Source: Rothia sp. SD9660Na
GTDB taxonomy: Bacteria; Actinomycetota; Actinomycetes; Actinomycetales; Micrococcaceae
Length of the DNA: 64,000 nt
Assembly: GCF_030064065.1 (NCBI RefSeq)
Contig: NZ_CP125946.1
Location: 682,001 to 746,000, forward strand
Reading direction: 5' to 3'
The position numbers and the translations under genes were made by a program. Numbering within the stretch: the first letter of the stretch is position 1; each line of letters starts with the position of its first letter. Shown piece after piece: positions 16,822 to 27,896 of this stretch. The notes beneath the pieces were generated by a model. That model was given only the letters and a program-made list of their open reading frames with translations. It did no database searches and had not been told where the DNA came from.

Positions 16822-17442
16822 GTGGCTAAGCTCTATTTCCGTTTTGGCGCCATGAATTCGGGTAAGTCAACTGCGCTGTTGCAGGCTGCCCATAACTATG
16901 AGGAGCGGGGCCAGCGCGTGCTGCTGGCTAAGCCGCAGGTTGATACCAAGGGCGATACTGAGATTGTGTCCCGTCTGGGCGTGACCCGCCAGGCTGATTT
17001 TTTGGTGGGGGCGGACGACTCGGTGCGCGAGCTCTTCCATGCTGCTGCTGAGCCTAATGCTGATGATGACCGTATGCACTGGCATCTGCCCGTCTCGTGT
17101 CTGCTGGTGGACGAGGCCCAGTTTTTGACCGCTGAGCAGGTGGATGATCTCATGCGGATTGCGGTGGAAGAGAATGTACCGGTGATGTGCTACGGCATTC
17201 GTACGGATTTTAGGACGCGGGCTTTCCCCGGCTCTGCCCGCCTGCTGGAGATTGCCCATACGCTTGAAGAGCTGAAGACTATTTGCCGGTGCGGACGGAA
17301 GGCGCTCTTTAACGGCCGCACCGTTGATGGAAAGTTTGTTTTTGCCGGTGACCAGGTGGCCATTGACGGCGTGCACGTGGGCTACGAGTCGCTCTGCCCC
17401 ACCTGCTACCTGGAAGAATCGGGCGGCAAGCTCTACCAGTAG
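16822..17442 (+). CDS. tdk: Thymidine kinase (type II)
   Basis: The 206-residue protein phosphorylates thymidine in nucleoside salvage. The Walker A is GAMNSGKST, the Walker B LLVDEAQF, and the structural zinc site is made by CRCG and CPTC with the usual lasso region between them. The GTG at 16822 has GAAAGG nearby and gives the standard N-terminus AKLYFRFGAMNSGKS; a longer frame from 16774 adds an unconserved tail. The codon mix is typical of this chromosome, so it marks the left boundary of the AT-rich island that follows. Confidence 0.95.
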   Translation: MAKLYFRFGAMNSGKSTALLQAAHNYEERGQRVLLAKPQVDTKGDTEIVSRLGVTRQADFLVGADDSVRELFHAAAEPNADDDRMHWHLPVSCLLVDEAQFLTAEQVDDLMRIAVEENVPVMCYGIRTDFRTRAFPGSARLLEIAHTLEELKTICRCGRKALFNGRTVDGKFVFAGDQVAIDGVHVGYESLCPTCYLEESGGKLYQ

Positions 17443-17508
17443 CAGGCAGTGAGGCAAGCTAGTTGAGGCCCGTCGAACGCCCCCCCAAAAAAACTTGAAT
17501 GTAATCAA

Positions 17509-17549
17509 AAGCTTCATCTGCATGTTCAAAGAACAAGCAGATGAAGCTT
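17509..17549. terminator. Hairpin between tdk and the AT-rich island
   Basis: AAGCTTCATCTGC and GCAGATGAAGCTT are a perfect 13-bp inverted repeat with a 15-base loop. It sits between convergent genes and may end tdk transcription, although no strong T run follows. Confidence 0.55.
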
Positions 17550-17659
17550 CCGTATACTCATGAGTCTCTTGCTCGTCTAGGGCCAGACCATTAGAGATTT
17601 TTTTGGATAGAAAAGTATCTTTAGTGTAACTGAATTCAAAGTCACATCAACGGCGGAGT

Positions 17660-19483
17660 CTATCCGATATTCCAAATCTTCTCTAGAGCTAATGTTGATA
17701 AGTACTTTGAGCGTTCTTCAATATGGGTAGAAGTAATTTCTTGGGGTGCTTCTGAAAACCATTTCTTTATTTCCTCATCTTTAAAAGTTATGGCATCTTT
17801 AAGCTGTTTATGTTTGTCAGCAAAATCTCCATCACTTATTTCTGAATTGAGCTCTGTTGTGAGCAGTGTGAGGTTTCCAATTGAATATATCGGATCAGAT
17901 GTACGCTTAGAAGCTTTACTTTGGGGCTTAATATGCTCGATAGACCATGAAGAAATGGATTGGGCAGGGGGGAGTGCTTTGAAATGCTTCGAAATTGTCA
18001 ACAGAACATAAGTGATGAAAGCTTTTCTTGATTTGTTCTTATCTGCCTGACGCAACGTTAGGTTAGGCGCATAGAATAGCTTTGAAAAAATTTCTGTAGT
18101 CTTTGAATTATCTGGGAGACTTGCACGAAGCTTTGCTGAGAGGTTTTCAACAGCTAAATTAAATTCAGCGGCATTTTTCGCATTTTCGAGTTCAAGCGCA
18201 AAATTATTGTATCTCGTTCTAGTTCCTCCTGTTGAACCAGAATTGTTGAGAGCGCTAAATTGAAAATGGAAATTTTCAATATCACGTGCAACTTTTATTA
18301 GATTCGCTTTTGTAAACTTTTTATGTAAATTATATTTTCTTGCGATGGCAATCATAGCAGAATTTGCGACGGAAACATTAAATATGGAGAGCGCTCTTAC
18401 GCTGTCAACGAACTGAGGGACTGAGAAGGCATTTCTCACGCCCTGAACTTGAGGTTCAGGCTGAATATTTTCATTATCAAATTTGATATAAATTTCTGAG
18501 TCAACTTCGAGTTCTTCCAAATAGTCTAAATAGGCATTCGAAGACGAGTCTGTGTTTTTGAAATGCCTAATAAGTGCGGAGTAAAGCTCTTGTTGTTTAA
18601 CAGCTTTTCTGCGTGAATTCCAAGATTGCCAAATAAACCGATCCACCAAATCAAAATCGGTTGAAGACCCTTGAATTTTTTCAGAAAAATTCTCCCAGCG
18701 CTTAGAGACTGTTGCTCTGTCATCCCCATTTTTAGCAGACTCGCGTACGAGGAGGTTTTTAACTAAGTCGGCAAGTCTTAAATCAGCTCCTCTGGTGTTG
18801 AGTGTTTCAAATACTAAAAATCCATCCTCCTCAGAGTTTAATTCAACCTGAATAACTTTCGAAGCTAAGACATTGCTTCTTAACTGTTTAAGTTTTGATA
18901 TTTTATCTTCCTCGTTAAGTGAATTAATCTCATCATTAATTTTCTCTTCAAAGAAAATTCTTGCTTTTTCGATTCGGGTGGCACTTGCGTTTAGTGCAGA
19001 GTTTGAGGGGATAGCATTTGGACGCTGGATTTTTTCGTAGAATAAATCTTCTTTGCGGATTAGCACTCGATGGGACTCGCCATCGTCATCTGTAACAATA
19101 ATTTTGTTTTGTGTGCTTGTGAATTGAGTATTCGCAATCTTTTTTATTTCTTCATTACCGCTAGAAGTTTCAATTTCATGGAAGTAGTCCCTAATTGTTG
19201 ACAGTAATATTGTGCACGTGGTGAGTCGTTGTTGTCCGTCGATAACTGAGTGTAAGTCGTTGAAAAGAGGGCGCTTCTCTTTGATCCAAATAACAGTTGA
19301 GCCTAAGAAAAATTCGTTGTCTGATGAATTGATGTCGGTCCAGAAATCATTTAGCTGGTCATTTTCCCAGCTGTACGGTCTCTGAAAGTTGGGGATCTCA
19401 TAAATATAGGACCGTAGACATTCTTGTATCGAGAGCGCATTGCTTTCAATGGTTTCGATGTTTGAAAGTGATTTATTTTCCAT
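17660..19483 (-). CDS. DUF262/DUF1524 protein, GmrSD-like Type IV restriction enzyme
   Basis: The 607-residue protein joins both halves of a GmrSD enzyme. The DUF262 (GmrS-type NTPase/ParB-like) part has PNFQRPYSWE at residues 31-40, IDGQQRLTT at 81-89 and ETLNTRGADLRLADLVKNLL near 230. The C-terminal DUF1524 His-Me nuclease part has IEHIKPQS with catalytic His at about 517 and IGNLTLL near 536. Such fusions cut modified phage DNA. The gene is strongly AT-rich with AAA/GAA/ATT codons unlike its neighbours, sure evidence of recent transfer. AAGAAGAG precedes the ATG. No methylase or partner gene lies next to it. Modification specificity cannot be read from sequence. Confidence 0.88.
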   Translation of the reverse strand: MENKSLSNIETIESNALSIQECLRSYIYEIPNFQRPYSWENDQLNDFWTDINSSDNEFFLGSTVIWIKEKRPLFNDLHSVIDGQQRLTTCTILLSTIRDYFHEIETSSGNEEIKKIANTQFTSTQNKIIVTDDDGESHRVLIRKEDLFYEKIQRPNAIPSNSALNASATRIEKARIFFEEKINDEINSLNEEDKISKLKQLRSNVLASKVIQVELNSEEDGFLVFETLNTRGADLRLADLVKNLLVRESAKNGDDRATVSKRWENFSEKIQGSSTDFDLVDRFIWQSWNSRRKAVKQQELYSALIRHFKNTDSSSNAYLDYLEELEVDSEIYIKFDNENIQPEPQVQGVRNAFSVPQFVDSVRALSIFNVSVANSAMIAIARKYNLHKKFTKANLIKVARDIENFHFQFSALNNSGSTGGTRTRYNNFALELENAKNAAEFNLAVENLSAKLRASLPDNSKTTEIFSKLFYAPNLTLRQADKNKSRKAFITYVLLTISKHFKALPPAQSISSWSIEHIKPQSKASKRTSDPIYSIGNLTLLTTELNSEISDGDFADKHKQLKDAITFKDEEIKKWFSEAPQEITSTHIEERSKYLSTLALEKIWNIG

Positions 19484-19744
19484 AATGTTCTCTTCTTTTT
19501 GAACTAATGATAGGTTTAATTTAGATAAGTGGAATCTTATGTCATAATTTTGTGCTCGTACTTCAAAATTTATTTTGAAGATTTTCTCATTTTATAGAGA
19601 TGAAGATAAAACTTCGTGCGAGACCTTTTAGAATTGATGTTTCAGAGAGGTCCGCAATAATACATGCATGTTTAATAACTTTTGAGTTTAAAATATTTTT
19701 CAATGCAATTTTTATGGCGGACCTCATCTGAATAGGTATTTTTA
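19484..19744. other. AT-rich intergenic end of the transferred island
   Basis: The stretch is markedly AT-rich, with no frame of note. It includes the promoter of the GmrSD-like gene and a 9-bp inverted repeat GAGGTCCGC / GCGGACCTC whose arms are about 70 bases apart near 19648 and 19719. The right end runs straight into the 3' end of icd, so the boundary of foreign DNA is at about 19745. Confidence 0.6.
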
Positions 19745-21997
<2,253 letters not shown>

Positions 21998-22089
21998 TCA
22001 TATTCAAGAATACAACGATGTGCCTGTGCTCACTAAATAAGAGAGCCTGTGTGACGACAGAGGTCGGCTACTGCGATAGGGTTACTGGT

Positions 22090-22557
22090 ATGAGCACCGA
22101 TACTTCAGCCCCGATTGTTGTTTCTGCCCTTGTCATTCGTAATTCCTTGGGTGAGGTACTCACCGTTCGCAAGCGTGGCACTACGGGGTTCATGCTTCCC
22201 GGTGGTAAACCTGAGCCGGGTGAAACCGCCGAAGAAACCGCCCGTCGCGAAGCTACCGAGGAACTGGGCCTTGTGCTCGACAGTTATTCCTTGATGAATC
22301 TGGGCACCTATGAAGCGGCTGCCCTCAACGAGGCGGGGCGAACCGTCCGTGCCCATGTTTATCTTGTGGTAACTGCTGGGGGCGTCGCTGATCTGGAGCA
22401 GGCTGTGCCCAGCGCTGAAATTGAGGAAATCCGGTGGGTTCACCCCGACCCTGCGCGCGATGACCACAGCAACCAGGCCCCGCTGAATACTCAGCATATT
22501 TTCCCGCTGCTCACCGGCGATGATTTTGAGGACGCGGACGCGCTACCGTCCCGATAG
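22090..22557 (+). CDS. NUDIX hydrolase
   Basis: The 155-residue protein carries a perfect Nudix box starting with GKPEPGETAEET and ending REATEELGL, which binds the metal for pyrophosphate cleavage of a nucleoside-diphosphate-linked substrate. Substrate unknown; the size fits MutT-like housecleaning enzymes. The start at 22090 follows TAGGGT by seven bases, a leaderless layout. A longer frame back to 21979 overlaps the icd promoter region and is not supported. Confidence 0.92.
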   Translation: MSTDTSAPIVVSALVIRNSLGEVLTVRKRGTTGFMLPGGKPEPGETAEETARREATEELGLVLDSYSLMNLGTYEAAALNEAGRTVRAHVYLVVTAGGVADLEQAVPSAEIEEIRWVHPDPARDDHSNQAPLNTQHIFPLLTGDDFEDADALPSR

Positions 22558-22580
22558 GTGCTGGTGATACCGTAGAACCT

Positions 22581-24584
22581 ATGACTGACACCACATCTAG
22601 CGAAAACAACCAGCAGAAGAACGCCGCCTATCTCTCGCAGCTCATCGAACACCCCCGCATGGTCGGGTTGGCTGCAGGCCGCACCGGCGCGCCCGTGCTC
22701 ACCGTCAACACCCTCAACAAGGACGGCGCAAAGTGGCGCCCCCGCCTCTGGGCCCTTCCCGCCGGTCAAGAGGGCAAGCCCTACCCGCTGACGGCACCCG
22801 AGTCGGGCGCCTCCGTCCTTACCGTTACCGATGAGGGGCACATCTACCTGACCCTGGGCAAGGACGTCGACGAAGCCGATTCCAAGAGCCTCAAAGGCGT
22901 CTACCGCCTGCCCGAGCACGGCGAACCTGAACTCATCTTCACCCACCCCGGCGGTGTAGAGTCCCTCGCCGTGCGCCAGCGCGCAGAAACCACCCGCTAC
23001 ATCTACAGCGCCAAAGCTCACCGGGGCAGCCTCGAAGAGCAATCCAAGACCCTCGACGAACGCGAGAAAACCGCAACCTCCGGCGTGCTCTACACCGAAT
23101 TCCCCACCCGCTTCTGGGATCACGACCTGGGCACCGGCGTCCGCGCCCTCTACGTCAAGGACGGGGACGGCGAACCCCGCCGTATTGCCCTACCCGGGGG
23201 CCGCGTAGAACTCGCTGGCTTCGAAGTCTGCCCCACCGGCGATCGTGCCGCTATTACCCTGCACACCAAGACCCGCGGCATCCACCAGCGCTACAGCACC
23301 TGGCTGCTTGACCTCAATGGCGAGAAAGAACCCCAGCTGCTGGCCGAAGCAACCGAAACCCACGACTACTCAGCAGGTGCCTTCACCCCGGACGGCAGCG
23401 GCCTGGCTATCACCGAGGTACGCCGTTGGCTGCCCGGCCAGTCCATCAAGGTCAACGCCAGCCACTACAGCTTCGAGACCGGCCAGCTGACCGAGCTCTC
23501 CCGCGACGTCGACCGCTGGGCGGGTGACATCGTGTGGATCGATAGCACCCGCTACGCCTTCGTCACCGACCACCTGGGAGCTACCGCCATCTTCACCGGC
23601 AGCATCGACGGTGCTACCCGCACACTGGTCGAGGACGGCGCCAGCCACTTCTCAGCCCTGGCCTACAACGAAGGGGCTCTCATTGCCCTGCGCGATGCCC
23701 ACCAGCACTCGGCCTACCCCGTCCGTGTCGATATCGAAACCGGCGACGTGACCCGCCTGGCTTCGCCGGTCGAAGAGCTGCGCGCCCCGGGCCGCTTCGA
23801 GCGCCTGAGCTCCACCGCAGCTGACGGCACCGAGTTCACCTCCTTCCTTGCCCTGCCCGAAAAGGACACGGACGGCCCCCTGCCCCTGCTCGTCTTTGCG
23901 CACGGCGGCCCCTGGGGGTCCTGGAACTCCTGGACCTACCGTTGGAACCCCTGGGCCTTCACCGAAGCCGGCTACGCCGTACTCATGCCCGACCCCGCGA
24001 TTTCCACCGGCTACGGCCAGCACATGCTTGACCGCGGCGGCGACGACCTGGGCGGTACCCCCTACACCGACATCATGCAGGTGGTCGAAGAGGTCTCGGC
24101 TCGTGATGATATCCAGGGCAATAACGTGGCCTTCTCCGGCGGTTCCTATGGCGGCTTCATGACCAACTGGGTGGCAGGACGCGCGGGCACCCGCTTTAAG
24201 TGCTACGTCACCCACGCCTCGATTTGGGACTACAACACCATGTACTACCTTTCAGATAACGGCTCCTGGCACGAATGGAAGGTCGAGTTCGGGGGAGAGG
24301 GCGACAGCATCTCGCCCCGTCACCGTGCCGCCGATATCGCGGCACCTATGCTGGTGATTCACGGCGACAAGGACTACCGCGTGCCCATCGGCCAGGCCCA
24401 TCACCTCTGGGCTGACCTACAACGCCACTCCCCGGAGCTAGGGCACAAGTACCTCTACTTCCCCGATGAAGGGCACTGGATCCTGAAACCCGGCAACTCC
24501 CGCCTCTGGTACCAGGTATTCACCGCCTGGCTAGACCACCACCTCCTGGGCCAAGAATTCAAGACTCCTGAAATTCTGGGCTAG
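22581..24584 (+). CDS. S9-family prolyl oligopeptidase-type serine peptidase
   Basis: The protein has 667 residues: an N-terminal beta-propeller of about 400 residues and a C-terminal alpha/beta-hydrolase domain. The catalytic triad can be assigned to Ser522 in FSGGSYGGF, Asp598 in HGDKDYRVP and His632 in DEGHW. HGGPWGSWNSW before it forms the oxyanion hole. No signal peptide is visible, so it is cytoplasmic and probably trims acylated or N-terminally blocked peptides. TACCGT at 22568-22573 precedes the ATG by seven bases. It starts 23 bases after the Nudix gene but seems to have its own promoter. Confidence 0.93.
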   Translation: MTDTTSSENNQQKNAAYLSQLIEHPRMVGLAAGRTGAPVLTVNTLNKDGAKWRPRLWALPAGQEGKPYPLTAPESGASVLTVTDEGHIYLTLGKDVDEADSKSLKGVYRLPEHGEPELIFTHPGGVESLAVRQRAETTRYIYSAKAHRGSLEEQSKTLDEREKTATSGVLYTEFPTRFWDHDLGTGVRALYVKDGDGEPRRIALPGGRVELAGFEVCPTGDRAAITLHTKTRGIHQRYSTWLLDLNGEKEPQLLAEATETHDYSAGAFTPDGSGLAITEVRRWLPGQSIKVNASHYSFETGQLTELSRDVDRWAGDIVWIDSTRYAFVTDHLGATAIFTGSIDGATRTLVEDGASHFSALAYNEGALIALRDAHQHSAYPVRVDIETGDVTRLASPVEELRAPGRFERLSSTAADGTEFTSFLALPEKDTDGPLPLLVFAHGGPWGSWNSWTYRWNPWAFTEAGYAVLMPDPAISTGYGQHMLDRGGDDLGGTPYTDIMQVVEEVSARDDIQGNNVAFSGGSYGGFMTNWVAGRAGTRFKCYVTHASIWDYNTMYYLSDNGSWHEWKVEFGGEGDSISPRHRAADIAAPMLVIHGDKDYRVPIGQAHHLWADLQRHSPELGHKYLYFPDEGHWILKPGNSRLWYQVFTAWLDHHLLGQEFKTPEILG

Positions 24585-24590
24585 GAGACC

Positions 24591-25025
24591 CTATAAGCTG
24601 GTCAGACCAGTTACCGCGTTCCGCCGTCTTCTGAAGAGGGAGACGGCGGGACCGATATTAACAACAACCCATAGGGGGTTTGTTATAACAAGCAACATAA
24701 ATACGGTGCGTAAAAGTGATGAAGCATTTTCACTTAGCGTGAGATAGTTAAGCCAAATGGTGGCTCCAAAATATAAAACGGTGCCCGCAGCTAAATAAAC
24801 TGTTGCCCACCAAAATTCGCTGGCTGATGCATGGCCTTTACTATTCCAGTAGTGCCGGTAAAAGAGGCGTACAGCCCCTGCGAAGCCTACCTGCTGGGCC
24901 ACGGCCGGGACGCGGCGCTCGTCCGGGTGCTCTTCACCGTCGAATCCATCGAGGTTGAGGGCTTCGGGGGTATCTTCCAGGGGTTCTTCGCTGCGGATAT
25001 AGCGGGTAGGCTTGTGCTCAGACAT
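24591..25025 (-). CDS. DUF805-like small membrane protein, short at the C-terminus
   Basis: The protein has 144 residues. A charged N-terminal half is followed by LFYRHYWNSKGHASASEFWW, which resembles the start of DUF805 membrane proteins, and two or three hydrophobic helices. The family usually ends with a conserved arginine-rich motif and another helix; here the protein stops after VSLFRRRRNAVTGLTSL, so it may be truncated. The start at 25025 is chosen because GAGGG lies just upstream and TATTCT is seven bases away. The call is moderate. Confidence 0.6.
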   Translation of the reverse strand: MSEHKPTRYIRSEEPLEDTPEALNLDGFDGEEHPDERRVPAVAQQVGFAGAVRLFYRHYWNSKGHASASEFWWATVYLAAGTVLYFGATIWLNYLTLSENASSLLRTVFMLLVITNPLWVVVNIGPAVSLFRRRRNAVTGLTSL

Positions 25026-25059
25026 ACCCTCAAGAATACCTAAACCGCAGGAGTCGACG

Positions 25060-25737
25060 ATGACCACCCTTCTGCTGACCTATTTCGGCCCCTTTGAAGG
25101 GGTACCCATCAACCCCAGCCAGGTGGTAGCGTTTGGGGCACAGGAAGCCCTGGCGATTTCGGCTCCACATCTCACTGTTGAGGTGCATGAACTGCCGGTG
25201 GAGTTTGCGGCCTCTAGCCGTGTTCTGGGTGACCTGCTTAAGCGCATTAAACCCCAACTAGCTATAAGTCTTGGTGTTGCGGCTGGCCGCGATAAGGTCA
25301 GCCTGGAACGGGTTGCCATCAATCTCGACTCTGCTCGTATTCCAGATAATGCTGGTGCCCAGCTCATCGACCAGCCCATTCGCGGTGACGGCCCCGATGC
25401 CTATTTTTCTACCCTGCCTACCCGAGCAATTTTTGAAGAGCTTAGCTCTCAGCAGCTGCCCGTAGAGCTGTCGTACACCGCCGGAACCTTTGTCTGCAAC
25501 CACGTTTTTTACGAGCTCATGCATGCAACCAAAGGGACTATACCTGCGGGCTTCATCCACATTCCTCTCACGCATGTAGAAGCTGGTGGGGGAGCGGACG
25601 CCGCGCCCGGGCGTCCGCAGGTTACGGCCAGTACGGACGCCGGAGGAGTCGAGGGAAAGAGCCTGCCTACCCTGCCTGAGCCCCAGGTTATCGGAATGAT
25701 TCAGCAGGCCGTACTCGCCACGCTCGCCCAGCTTTAG
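25060..25737 (+). CDS. pcp: Pyroglutamyl-peptidase I
   Basis: The 225-residue cysteine peptidase removes N-terminal pyroglutamate from peptides. The catalytic residues are visible as Glu in KVSLERVAIN, Cys in GTFVCNHVFY and His in GFIHIPL. The beginning LLTYFGPFEGVPINPS matches the family's TGFxPFxxxxxNPS. GCAGGAG seven bases before ATG 25060 fixes the start. After the catalytic His there is an extra Gly/Ala-rich segment (AGGGADAAPGRPQVTAS) encoded by the inverted repeat around 25592-25617, absent from ordinary Pcp. Confidence 0.93.
   Translation: MTTLLLTYFGPFEGVPINPSQVVAFGAQEALAISAPHLTVEVHELPVEFAASSRVLGDLLKRIKPQLAISLGVAAGRDKVSLERVAINLDSARIPDNAGAQLIDQPIRGDGPDAYFSTLPTRAIFEELSSQQLPVELSYTAGTFVCNHVFYELMHATKGTIPAGFIHIPLTHVEAGGGADAAPGRPQVTASTDAGGVEGKSLPTLPEPQVIGMIQQAVLATLAQL
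25592..25617. repeat. GCGGACGCC/GGCGTCCGC inverted repeat inside pcp
   Basis: GCGGACGCC, GCGCCC and GGGCGTCCGC form a near-perfect palindrome within the coding sequence. It encodes the extra loop in Pcp and holds two copies, in opposite orientation, of the octamer that is over-represented across the window. Confidence 0.7.
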
Positions 25738-25740
25738 CGC

Positions 25741-25775
25741 AAGACCCCGGTAACTTACAAAGTTACCGGGGTCTT
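25741..25775 (+). terminator. pcp terminator
   Basis: AAGACCCCGGTAACT and AGTTACCGGGGTCTT are a perfect 15-bp stem with a five-base loop, four bases past the pcp stop. Confidence 0.8.
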
Positions 25776-25791
25776 GCATACCGGGGCGAAG

Positions 25792-25890
25792 GTGGGCATA
25801 TCACCTGCCCGCTGGCTCGGCGGCTGGCGTGAATCACAGCGAGCCCCTGGGGCGAGATGTGAGAGGGTTGCGGGCAGGTGATATGCCCAC
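25792..25890 (-). repeat. Covarying stem-loop element, copy B
   Basis: Outer arms 25792-25812 and 25870-25890 are a perfect 21-bp stem, the longest in the family. On the minus strand the core reads AACCCTCTCACA, a loop with CTCGCCCC, then TGTGATTCACGCCAGCC and GAGCCAGC. The inner helix is TCACA/TGTGA. It lies between the convergent pcp and pgi genes. Confidence 0.85.
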
Positions 25891-25914
25891 GTAGCCCCCT
25901 GCATCAGTTCAGGC

Positions 25915-27594
25915 TTACTTGCGCTGATCCAGGTAGTAGCCAATCAGACCTTGGGTTGAGGAATCCTGCTGGGCCAGAACCTCGCGGTCGCCGCCCACGG
26001 CGGGAGCCAGCTGCAGGGCCAACTGCTTGCCGAGCTCAACACCCCACTGGTCGAAGGAGTCGATGCCCCAGACAATACCTTGAACGAAAGTGATGTGTTC
26101 GTAGAGGGCGATGAGCTGGCCCAGGACGGCGGGGGTCAGCTGAGCGGCCATGATGGAGGTGGTGGGGCGGTTGCCTGAGAAGACGCGGGCCGGAACGATT
26201 TCTTCGGCGGTGCCTTCGGCTCGGACCTCGTCGGCGGTTTTGCCAAAGGCCAGGGCCTTGGTCTGGGCGAAGAAGTTGGCCAGGAAGAGCTCGTGGACGT
26301 CCTGCTCGCCGTCGCGGGTTGCGTGAACCGGGTTGGCAAAGGCGATGAAGTCTGCGGGGATCAGGCGGGTGCCCTGGTGGATCAGCTGGTAGAAGGCGTG
26401 CTGGCCGTTGGTGCCGGGTTCGCCCCAGAAGACTTCGCCGGTGGCGGTGGTGACGGGCTTGCCGTCGGCGCGCACGGACTTGCCGTTGGATTCCATGGTC
26501 AGTTGCTGCAGGTAGGCGGGGAAGCGGTGCAGGTACTGGTCGTAGGGGAGGACGGCGTGGGTTTCGGCGCCCAGGAAGTTGACGTTCCAGATGTTCAGCA
26601 GACCCATGAGGGCGGGAACGTTTTCGGCCAGGGGAGTGGTGCGGAAGTGCTCGTCCATGGCGTGGAAGCCGGCCAGGAACTGTTCGAAGACCTCGGGGCC
26701 TAACACAATAGCAAGAGGGGTGCCGATGGCGGAGTCGACGGAGTAGCGTCCGCCTACCCAGTTCCAGAAGCCAAAAGCGTTCTCGGGGTTGATACCGAAG
26801 GCCTCGACCTTATCCAGGGCGGTGGAGACGGCGACGAAGTGGGCGGCGACGGCGTCCTTTTCGTCCTTACCCTCCAGGGCGCCAGCCTCGCGCAGAGAGG
26901 TGAGCAGCCACTCGCGGCAGACGCGGGCGTTGGTGAGGGTTTCCAGGGTGCCGAAGGTCTTGGACGCGACGATGAAAAGGGTGGTCTCGGGATCCAGGTC
27001 CTTGACGGTCTCGGCAGCGTCGGTGGGGTCGATGTTGGAGATGAAGCGGGCGGTCAGGCCGGGCTGGGCGTAGGGCTTCAGAGCCTCGTAGACCATGACG
27101 GGGCCCAGATCGGAGCCGCCGATGCCGATGTTGACAACGGTTTCGATGCGCTTGCCGGTAATGCCTACCCACTCGCCGGAGCGGACGCGATCGGCAAAGT
27201 CGTAAATCTTGGCGAGGACCTCGTGGACATCGGCGTCGACGTCCTGGCCATCAACGACGAGCTTGGGTTCCATGCCTGCGGGTCGGCGCAGGGCGGTGTG
27301 CAGGACGGCGCGGTCTTCGGTGACGTTGATGCGCTCACCTGCGAACATGGCGTTGCGGCGCTCTTCGAGGTTTACCTCATCTGCTAGCTGGGTCAGCAGA
27401 GTCAGGGTCTCTTCGGTGATGAGGTTTTTAGAAAGATCAACGTAGAGATCGGCGGCGGTGAAGCTGAGCTTGTCAGCACGGGTGGGGTCGGCCTCGAACC
27501 AGGTGCGCAGGTCGGCGGTGGTTTTCTGTTGGTGGTCGGTCAGGGCTGCCCAGGCCTTGGTCTGGACGGGATCGGTGGTGGCGGGGAGAGACAT
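25915..27594 (-). CDS. pgi: Glucose-6-phosphate isomerase
   Basis: The 559-residue enzyme interconverts glucose-6-phosphate and fructose-6-phosphate. The sugar-phosphate-binding motif [47 protein letters not shown] and the late catalytic region [13 protein letters not shown] are all present. One change from the usual signature is Asp for Trp in GGRYSVxSAIG. AGGAAGG lies about 13 bases before the ATG, and TAAAAT at 27636-27641 (minus strand) is a likely -10 box. Element B sits just past its 3' end. Confidence 0.97.
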   Translation of the reverse strand: MSLPATTDPVQTKAWAALTDHQQKTTADLRTWFEADPTRADKLSFTAADLYVDLSKNLITEETLTLLTQLADEVNLEERRNAMFAGERINVTEDRAVLHTALRRPAGMEPKLVVDGQDVDADVHEVLAKIYDFADRVRSGEWVGITGKRIETVVNIGIGGSDLGPVMVYEALKPYAQPGLTARFISNIDPTDAAETVKDLDPETTLFIVASKTFGTLETLTNARVCREWLLTSLREAGALEGKDEKDAVAAHFVAVSTALDKVEAFGINPENAFGFWNWVGGRYSVDSAIGTPLAIVLGPEVFEQFLAGFHAMDEHFRTTPLAENVPALMGLLNIWNVNFLGAETHAVLPYDQYLHRFPAYLQQLTMESNGKSVRADGKPVTTATGEVFWGEPGTNGQHAFYQLIHQGTRLIPADFIAFANPVHATRDGEQDVHELFLANFFAQTKALAFGKTADEVRAEGTAEEIVPARVFSGNRPTTSIMAAQLTPAVLGQLIALYEHITFVQGIVWGIDSFDQWGVELGKQLALQLAPAVGGDREVLAQQDSSTQGLIGYYLDQRK

Positions 27595-27896
27595 ACGTGC
27601 TCTGCCTTCCTGTCGATTTGGGTGTTCTTACCTCTATTTTATGTTGGTTTGGTAGTTTTTGACCCCGCTGTGGGGTGTGGCTTTTTGTGGTTTTGTAGGC
27701 ACCGGGCGCGCTAAGGCCACGCCTACTTATTATCAGTGGTGTTATTATTGGGGTGGAACAGGCATCTCTTGCTATCTCCCGAGCCACGCTGTGCGGCCCC
27801 GTGCCCCTTGCTTGAACGTGGGTGCGGACGGCGGCGCACGAGGTGCTTTTGCATGTCACCTTGGTCGAAACTAAAGAAGAAATAAAGGACACCCAC
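27595..27896. promoter_or_regulatory. Divergent promoter region of pgi and the BCCT transporter
   Basis: This 302-base gap has no coding frame of note. TAAAAT (27636-27641, minus) fits pgi. TATTAT at 27728-27733 and 27743-27748 are -10 candidates for the transporter, which would then have a leader of about 140 bases. AAGGA is seven bases before ATG 27897. I see no riboswitch consensus in the leader. Confidence 0.5.

Noticed and set aside
16867..17529. A 220-codon minus-strand frame opposite tdk
   Set aside because: It covers the well-supported tdk coding sequence, has no ribosome-binding site and no recognisable domain.
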